Source: DASRFA01 sp035651755
Lineage (GTDB): Bacteria; Desulfobacterota; Binatia; UBA12015
Assembly (NCBI GenBank): GCA_035651755.1
Contig: DASRFA010000060.1
Location: forward strand, 62,001-126,000
DNA length: 64,000 nt
Direction of reading: 5' to 3'
Part shown: positions 58,925 through 64,000 of the stretch, one piece after another
Numbering within the stretch: position 1 is the first letter of the stretch
Layout of the letters: each line of letters opens with the position of its first letter
Translations under genes and position numbers: made by a program
Notes under the pieces: model-generated
The model's input: only the letters and a program-made list of their open reading frames with translations
Database searches by the model: none
What the model was told of the DNA's origin: nothing

Positions 58925-60151
58925 TCAGCTCGCGGCGGTCGCCGGGGCCCCGCTCGCCTTCGGTGCCGGAGCCGGCGCCATGCCCGGTGCGTCCGACGGG
59001 GGCGCCTCCTTCGCGACGACGGTCACCCCGTCACGCACCTTCTGCACGCCCTCGACGACGATCTTGTCGCCGGGAGCGAGCCCCTTGGTGATCACCCAGT
59101 CACTTCCGGTGCGCGGTCCGGGCTCGACGTCGCGCACCCGTACCTTGTCGCCCTCGAGAACGTAGACCTGGTACGTTCCCTGAAGGTCCGAGACGGCCCG
59201 TTGCGGCACGACGATCGCGTTCTCCGCGACGCTCGTCGCGGCGCGCGTCTTCGCATAGCCGCCGGGACGGAGGATGTTGTCGGGGTTCGGGAAGAGCGTC
59301 TGCACGAGCAGGGTGCCGGTGCGCTGGTCGACCTGGCGGTTGACGGCGTAGATCTCGCCGCTTTGCGGATAGACGCTGCCGTCCGCGAGGATGAGCTCGA
59401 TCTTCGGAGCGTCGCCGTTGTTCTCGCCCGTCTCCGACGCCCGGTTGATGCGAGCGGCGAACCGCAGGTACTCCTGCTCGGCGATCGGGAACTGGACCTT
59501 GATCGGGTCGACCGTCGACACGGTCGTGAGAACGGTCGTCGTTCCGACGAGGTCGCCGATCTGCGCCTGGTTGATGCCGGCGATGCCGGGGATGGGCGAC
59601 TGGACCTTGGTCCACTGCAGGTTGAGGCGGGCGTTCTCGAGCGCGGCTTTCGCCTGCTCGACGGCGGCTGCATTGGCGTCGTTCTGCTGGACGGCGTCGT
59701 CGAGCTCTTGCTGGCTCACTGCGCCCTCGGCCGCGAGCGGCTTGTAGCGCGCGACGTCGAGCTGCGTCTTCTTCAGCTGCGCCTGCGCCTGCGCGAGGTT
59801 CGCGGCGGCCTGATCGTACGCGGCCTGGAACTGCCGCGGATCGATCTCGAAGAGGAGGTCGCCCGCCTTCACGACGGAGCCGTTCTTGTAGTTCTGAGTG
59901 AGGAGGTAGCCCTGCACCTTGGGCTGGATGGTCGCGTTGACGTAGCCCTCGATCGTGCCGACCCACTCCGAGTAGACCGGCACGTTCCGCTGGGCGACCG
60001 GAGACACCAGGACCTCGGGCGGCGGCAGTGCGGGCGGCGCCGGCTTTCCGCAGGCCGACGCGAGCAGCACCGCCGCCAGCGCGGAGGCGGGCACACGCCA
60101 GGTTCCCCGGCCCCGGACGGAACGGGCCGAGCCCAATCGTCGCAACGTCAT
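58925..60151 (-). CDS. RND periplasmic adaptor lipoprotein (AcrA family)
   Basis: The product is 408 aa. A lipobox LASAC (Cys ~34) is followed by a split lipoyl domain (GTIEGYVNATIQPKVQGYLL), a coiled-coil hairpin (YDQAAANLAQAQAQLKKTQLDVARY ... AVEQAKAALENARLNL), a beta-barrel and a membrane-proximal domain (IVVEGVQKVRDGVTVVAKE). It is the first gene of the efflux operon. The ATG at 60151 has GGGGGAT upstream. The 133-nt spacer to the UPF0104 gene (60152-60284) presumably holds the promoter, but I cannot point to it. Confidence 0.94.
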   Translation of the reverse strand: MTLRRLGSARSVRGRGTWRVPASALAAVLLASACGKPAPPALPPPEVLVSPVAQRNVPVYSEWVGTIEGYVNATIQPKVQGYLLTQNYKNGSVVKAGDLLFEIDPRQFQAAYDQAAANLAQAQAQLKKTQLDVARYKPLAAEGAVSQQELDDAVQQNDANAAAVEQAKAALENARLNLQWTKVQSPIPGIAGINQAQIGDLVGTTTVLTTVSTVDPIKVQFPIAEQEYLRFAARINRASETGENNGDAPKIELILADGSVYPQSGEIYAVNRQVDQRTGTLLVQTLFPNPDNILRPGGYAKTRAATSVAENAIVVPQRAVSDLQGTYQVYVLEGDKVRVRDVEPGPRTGSDWVITKGLAPGDKIVVEGVQKVRDGVTVVAKEAPPSDAPGMAPAPAPKASGAPATAAS

Positions 60152-60284
60152 CGATTGATCCCCCTGCGGTGGGCGGAGATCCGGCGGTATCACAGGCGCG
60201 GAGGCCTTTGAAACCCGACGGCATGACGCGGCGCCGCGCCTTCGGACCGGCGGATCGCTTTCCGCGAAACGCTCGCGCGGGGAT

Positions 60285-61304
60285 TCAGGCCGCGACGCGC
60301 GGCTCGCGCGCCGACTTGCGACGTCGCCGCCACGCCCACGCCGCCAGGGTGACGAGCCCCGGGATCGTCCACACGGTGTCGCGCACGCGGGCGACCGCGG
60401 CCGCGACCAGCGCGAGCTCCGCACCCCCGCCCGCGACGTGCATCACAGCCGCCTGCGCGCCCTCGAGCGCGCCGATCGCGGCCGGCACGGGGACCGCGTG
60501 CGCCAGCCCGACGCCGAGCAACGTGCCGCCGAGCTCGGGAAGCGACGGGTGCGCGTCGAACGCCGCGAAGAGCGACCCATATTCCGCGAACACGAGAAGG
60601 TTCAGCGCGAGCGCGACGGCGAGCGCCCACGCGACGACGCGGCGGCGCGCGAACACGAGCGTTCGCATCGCGTCGTCCGCGTCGGCGATGGCGGTCGGGC
60701 TCGCCCCGATCCGGGCGAGAGCGGGCAGGAAGGGCGCGGGCACGAGGGAGCCGCCGCGCCGGAGGCGGCGCAGCGTGATCGCGACGCCGACGAGGAACGC
60801 GACCGCGCTCAGCACGACGACGACGAGCACGCGCCCTGCGGCGGCGCGATCGCGGAGCGCGAAGAGGGCGCAGTAGGCGACGCCGAAGACGATGTTGGCG
60901 AGCAGCTCCGCGCCCCGATCGAGGATCACGCTCGCGATCGCCGGGCCGGCACGCACACCGTCGCGCGCGACCATGTACGCGCGCAGCGGCTCGCCGCCGA
61001 GCTTCGCCCCCGGCGTCAGGGACCCCACCGCGAGGCCCGCGAGCCGGGCGCCGAGGACGCGGCCGAACGGCAGCTGCTCGTCGAGCGCGCGCAGGATGAA
61101 GCGCCAGCGGTAGGCGTAGCCCGCGAAGATGACGACCTCGATCGCCGCGTAGGCGGCGATCCAGCGCGGCTGGATGCGCGTCAGCCGCTCCGCGATCGCG
61201 CCCCATCCGTACGCGCGCGCGAGCGCGATCACGACCGCCGCTCCACCGATCGCGAGCGCGAGCTGGAGCAGTCGGAAACGATCTCGTCCGCGCGACCCAG
61301 CCAT
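60285..61304 (-). CDS. UPF0104/LPG-synthase-TM family protein, flippase-like
   Basis: The product is 339 aa with about eight hydrophobic helices. Signatures: YAYRWRFILRALDEQLPFGRVLGARLAGLAVGSLTPGAKLGGEPLRAYMVARD, SVILDRGAELLANIVF, and GVGLAHAVPVPAAIGALEGAQAAV. It is the second member of this family in the window. It overlaps the MMPL gene's stop by one base (TGATG), so the two are translated together; a joint role in lipid (possibly hopanoid or glycolipid) handling is inferred. Confidence 0.86.
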   Translation of the reverse strand: MAGSRGRDRFRLLQLALAIGGAAVVIALARAYGWGAIAERLTRIQPRWIAAYAAIEVVIFAGYAYRWRFILRALDEQLPFGRVLGARLAGLAVGSLTPGAKLGGEPLRAYMVARDGVRAGPAIASVILDRGAELLANIVFGVAYCALFALRDRAAAGRVLVVVVLSAVAFLVGVAITLRRLRRGGSLVPAPFLPALARIGASPTAIADADDAMRTLVFARRRVVAWALAVALALNLLVFAEYGSLFAAFDAHPSLPELGGTLLGVGLAHAVPVPAAIGALEGAQAAVMHVAGGGAELALVAAAVARVRDTVWTIPGLVTLAAWAWRRRRKSAREPRVAA

Positions 61305-63919
61305 CACGAGAGCGCGCCGGCCGGCGCTTCGGTGCGTCCGCCCCCCGGGCTGCCGGCGACGGCCGCGCCACGCCGAGCCGCGGCCGACGGCAGAAGCGCC
61401 GGCAGAACGGCCATCGCCGCGCTGAACGAGAGCGCCATCGCGAGGGCGCCGAGCTGCCCGAGCTCGGACAGAGCGGGGTAGCGCGAGAATCCGAGCACGC
61501 CGAACCCGAGGACGGTCGCCGCGGCCGTGAGGGCGAGCGCGCGGCCGGAGCTCGCGGTCGCGGAGCGGTAGCCGCCGGTCTCGCGCACGCGCTGGACCAG
61601 GTAGACGCAGTAGTCGACGCCCATCCCGATCGTGAGCGGCAGGATGATCAGGTTCACCGGGTTGAGCGCGATCCCGGCGAGGCGCGCGAGCGCGACCAGC
61701 AGCAGGACGCATCCGCTCGGGACGCTCAGGATCGCGAGCGTCGAAGACCAGCGCCGCTCCTGCATCCACACGATCGGCGCGTTGCTCGCGATCGCGAGCA
61801 GGAGGAACCAGACGATCTCGCGTCGCATCGTGCGGTCGAGCTCGCGCTCCATGAGCGGACGCCCGGTGACGGTGATGCGAACGCCGTCGCCGGCATCCAC
61901 GTCGCGCGGCAGCCGGTCGGCGATCTGCTCGAGCGCCTGCGGGCTCGTCGGCGCGAACGGCGTGATGATCCCGACGCCGGTCGCGTCGCGCCGGACGTGG
62001 CGATCGAAGAGGATCTCGAGGCCGGGGAGGGGATCCGCGGTCGCGTCGACGGGCTCCGGGACCCGACGGAGCGACGCGAGCGCCGGCGCGAACGGCTCGG
62101 TGCGAAACCCGCGCTCGTCGAGACGGCGCTCGAGCTCGGCGGCGGCCCGCTCCCGCGGGAGCGCGGCCCAGGCGGCGAGACGCGACTCCTGTGTCGCGCG
62201 CGAGGGCATGAGGGGCGCGGGGCTCACGATGTCCGTGACGAGGCCTTCGGCGCGCGCGCGCTCGAGCGCGTCGCGCACGCGCTCGGTCGCCCGCAGGACC
62301 GTCTCGTCGGCGGCGGCCGCGCCCGCCGCGTCGCGCGTCGGCGCCACCTCGGCCTCCGCGAGGACGACCCCGTCGGGGTCGCTCACCCCGAACGTGCGCT
62401 CGATCTCCCCCTGTACGGCGGCGGCGTGCGACCGCGCCGGCCGGAGGTGGAACAGGTTCGTGTCGAGCGCCTCGCCGCGCGCGGCGAGCCAGGCGATCGC
62501 GCAGAGCGCCGCCGCGCCGACTGCAACCAAGCGCCGGTGATCCTCCGCGAACGCCGGCAGAGCGGCCAGCCGATGGGTCGCCGCCAGCGCGCGATCGCCG
62601 TGGCGCGCGCCCGCGCCGCGCCAGAGCAGCATCGCCGGGAGCAGGACGTAGGTCGCCGGGATGTTCAGCAGGATGCCGAGCGCCGTCAAGTACCCGAGCT
62701 GGGCGACGCCCGCGAGCGCCGAGAACCCGATCACGACGAAGACCGCCGCCGTCGTCCCCGACGCCACCACGGCGGGCACGAGGAGGCCCGCGATCGAGGC
62801 CGCGATCGCCTCTTCGAGGTCTCCCCGAAGCGCCAGCTCCTCCCGGAAGCGCGTGTAGAAATAGATCGCGGCGTCGATCGAGAGGCCGTAGAAGATCGCC
62901 GCGAACGCGAGCGACACCGCGTTCAGGACGCCGTAGAAGAGAAGCCCGAGGGCGAACGTGACGATGCTCGTCGCGACGAGCTGCGCCGCGACCAGAGGGA
63001 GCACGCGCAGGGTGCGAAAGCCGAGGTGGAAGAGGGTCACGACGCCGAGGAACGCCACCACGCTGTAGAGTCCCATGTCCTCGCGCAGCACCGTCGAATC
63101 CTCGCGCGCGTACGCGAAGGCGCCGGTGTACACGACCTCCACCTCGCCATCGATTCCGCTCGCCGCCCGTGCCGACGCTTCCGCGCGCGCGAGCGCGTCC
63201 TCGAGTCGCGTGATGCCTTCGCCGTCGTATCCGCTCGCGACCGGCCGGATCAGGACCAGCAGCCGGGTCCCGTCGGGCGACAGCACGTACTCGCTGCCCG
63301 CCGCGAGCGCGCGGTCGGGTCGCGAGCGCGCGAGGGCGTCGCCCAGGATGCGGGTGAGGCCGAGCGGATCGCCGGCGATCACCTCGCTCACGCCGACCGT
63401 CCCCGGCGCGGAAAGGACTCGCCGCACGGTGCGAACGGCGTCCGCGACGCCCTCCGGCGAGAGCCGCTTCTCGACCGCGGGCAACGCGTCCGCGGGGAGG
63501 AGCCGCGGCAGGGCACCCTGCGACAGCGCGCGCGCGAACGCGGGGAGGTCGATCCGGCTCCGCACGTCGACGATCTCCGGGTCGGCGCGGAGCGCGCTCG
63601 CGTACGGGTCGGCGAAGCGGATCGCGGTCGCGGCATCGCGTGCCCGGATGACGGCCACGGCGACGTCCTGCGGGCCGAAGCGCCGAACGTAGCGCTGGTA
63701 GTCGGCGAAGCGATCGTACCCCGTCGGCAGCATCGAAACGAGGTCGACGTCGAGCCGGAGGCGCAGGAGCGATGCGCTCGCGGCGACCGTCAAGACCAAA
63801 GCAAAGAGCAGGATCGCGCGGTCGTTGCGGACGATCCACGCGACCATCCGCCGCGCCCAGGGCGGCGGCGCCGCGGCCGGCGCCCGCTCACCCGGCGCGC
63901 CGCTCTCAGGACGCGGCAT
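61304..63919 (-). CDS. MMPL/HpnN-like RND-superfamily lipid transporter
   Basis: The product is 871 aa with 12 predicted membrane helices in two halves, each following a large periplasmic loop. The first loop includes RRFGPQDVAVAVIRARDA; helix regions have FYGLSIDAAIYFYTRFREE (half one) and LTIGMGVDYCVYLVQRVRE (half two), the G-x4-D-Y/F relay pattern of MMPL and hopanoid transporter HpnN proteins. It would extract lipids from the inner membrane. The N-terminus has a Pro/Ala-rich cytoplasmic stretch. Its start overlaps the end of the upstream gene by 14 nt. Confidence 0.9.
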   Translation of the reverse strand: MPRPESGAPGERAPAAAPPPWARRMVAWIVRNDRAILLFALVLTVAASASLLRLRLDVDLVSMLPTGYDRFADYQRYVRRFGPQDVAVAVIRARDAATAIRFADPYASALRADPEIVDVRSRIDLPAFARALSQGALPRLLPADALPAVEKRLSPEGVADAVRTVRRVLSAPGTVGVSEVIAGDPLGLTRILGDALARSRPDRALAAGSEYVLSPDGTRLLVLIRPVASGYDGEGITRLEDALARAEASARAASGIDGEVEVVYTGAFAYAREDSTVLREDMGLYSVVAFLGVVTLFHLGFRTLRVLPLVAAQLVATSIVTFALGLLFYGVLNAVSLAFAAIFYGLSIDAAIYFYTRFREELALRGDLEEAIAASIAGLLVPAVVASGTTAAVFVVIGFSALAGVAQLGYLTALGILLNIPATYVLLPAMLLWRGAGARHGDRALAATHRLAALPAFAEDHRRLVAVGAAALCAIAWLAARGEALDTNLFHLRPARSHAAAVQGEIERTFGVSDPDGVVLAEAEVAPTRDAAGAAAADETVLRATERVRDALERARAEGLVTDIVSPAPLMPSRATQESRLAAWAALPRERAAAELERRLDERGFRTEPFAPALASLRRVPEPVDATADPLPGLEILFDRHVRRDATGVGIITPFAPTSPQALEQIADRLPRDVDAGDGVRITVTGRPLMERELDRTMRREIVWFLLLAIASNAPIVWMQERRWSSTLAILSVPSGCVLLLVALARLAGIALNPVNLIILPLTIGMGVDYCVYLVQRVRETGGYRSATASSGRALALTAAATVLGFGVLGFSRYPALSELGQLGALAMALSFSAAMAVLPALLPSAAARRGAAVAGSPGGGRTEAPAGALS

Positions 63920-64000
63920 CCTCGTGCCCGGCGTCCGGCAGGACGAAGAGCCGGGGATCCAGCTCCGGGTCCTCGTCGATGGCGAGGATCTTCACCTCGG
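63906..64000 (-). CDS. C-terminal fragment of an upstream gene (runs off the window)
   Basis: Only the last 31 codons lie inside the window (VKILAIDEDPELDPRLFVLP, then a short acidic tail). The frame overlaps the MMPL gene's start by 14 nt, implying a shared operon. MMPL-type RND genes often follow a LolA-like lipoprotein-sorting gene, but the fragment is too short to name. Confidence 0.5.
   Translation of the reverse strand, partial: EVKILAIDEDPELDPRLFVLPDAGHEDAAS

Noticed and set aside
1..64000. Search for tRNA, rRNA, CRISPR arrays, insertion sequences and riboswitches.
   Set aside because: Nothing with convincing structure or conserved sequence was seen; intergenic space is small and mostly accounted for.

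Overview
The window is very GC-rich (roughly 70% by eye) and almost fully coding. It has double-membrane (Gram-negative type) markers: Lnt, an MlaEFD-type lipid transporter, an RND tripartite efflux pump, AlgH and many lipoproteins. Secreted thrombospondin type-3 repeat protein, paired acyl-CoA and aldehyde dehydrogenases, a TauD-type dioxygenase, CbbQ/CbbO and a hydrogenase-like membrane complex point to an uncultured lineage of the former Deltaproteobacteria, possibly Binatota or Myxococcota-like. This placement is inference: there is no rRNA or other phylogenetic marker here. No tRNA, rRNA, CRISPR array, insertion sequence or phage gene was seen.

Layout, left to right. 0-5.4 kb: three secreted proteins, namely a 5'-truncated TSP3/Cys-rich protein, a six-repeat propeller-like protein, and an astacin metalloprotease with ricin-type lectin repeats. 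The last two stand alone, each behind a sigma54-type -24/-12 box. 5.5-9.7 kb: a PDZ-7TM-GAF histidine kinase and an NtrC-type sigma54 activator, the obvious candidate controller of those boxes. 9.7-19.5 kb: Lnt, a CbbO-like VWA protein, a half-size TauE, a PPP-type MFS, then a minus-strand CbbQ-SDR-TauD run and AlgH. 19.7-25.1 kb: an MFS pump, an aldehyde dehydrogenase / DUF1566 lipoprotein / acyl-CoA dehydrogenase operon, and a MazEF-like pair with a palindromic operator.

25.1-33.1 kb, minus strand: a seven-gene operon joined by 4-nt overlaps. It encodes an HTH-EIIA regulator, then HyfB, C, E, F, a NuoC-D (HyfG)-like subunit and a ferredoxin-HyfI fusion. The large subunit lacks the [NiFe] cysteines, so this is an energy-converting hydrogenase-related (Ehr-type) complex and not a hydrogenase. 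It is the most interesting system in the window.

33.3-44.8 kb: mixed metabolism, with an epoxide hydrolase, a flippase-like protein, an orphan PAS-like sensor, a cupin, an FAD-linked oxidase, a PKD-like secreted protein, YhhN, a PQQ-type sugar dehydrogenase with a haem c tail, a lipoprotein that fuses cyclohexadienyl dehydratase to chorismate mutase, ThrH and PanE. 44.9-52.7 kb, plus strand: a JAMM protein, MlaE(STAS)-MlaF-MlaD-lipoprotein, a VOC protein, a K+ channel and a sulfatase-fold enzyme without the formylglycine cysteine. 52.7-64 kb, minus strand: from upstream to downstream, a gene cut by the window edge, an MMPL/HpnN-like RND protein, a UPF0104 protein, an AcrA-AcrB-OprM pump, a broken Rap1a-like gene, a glycine-zipper lipoprotein and a solute-binding lipoprotein.
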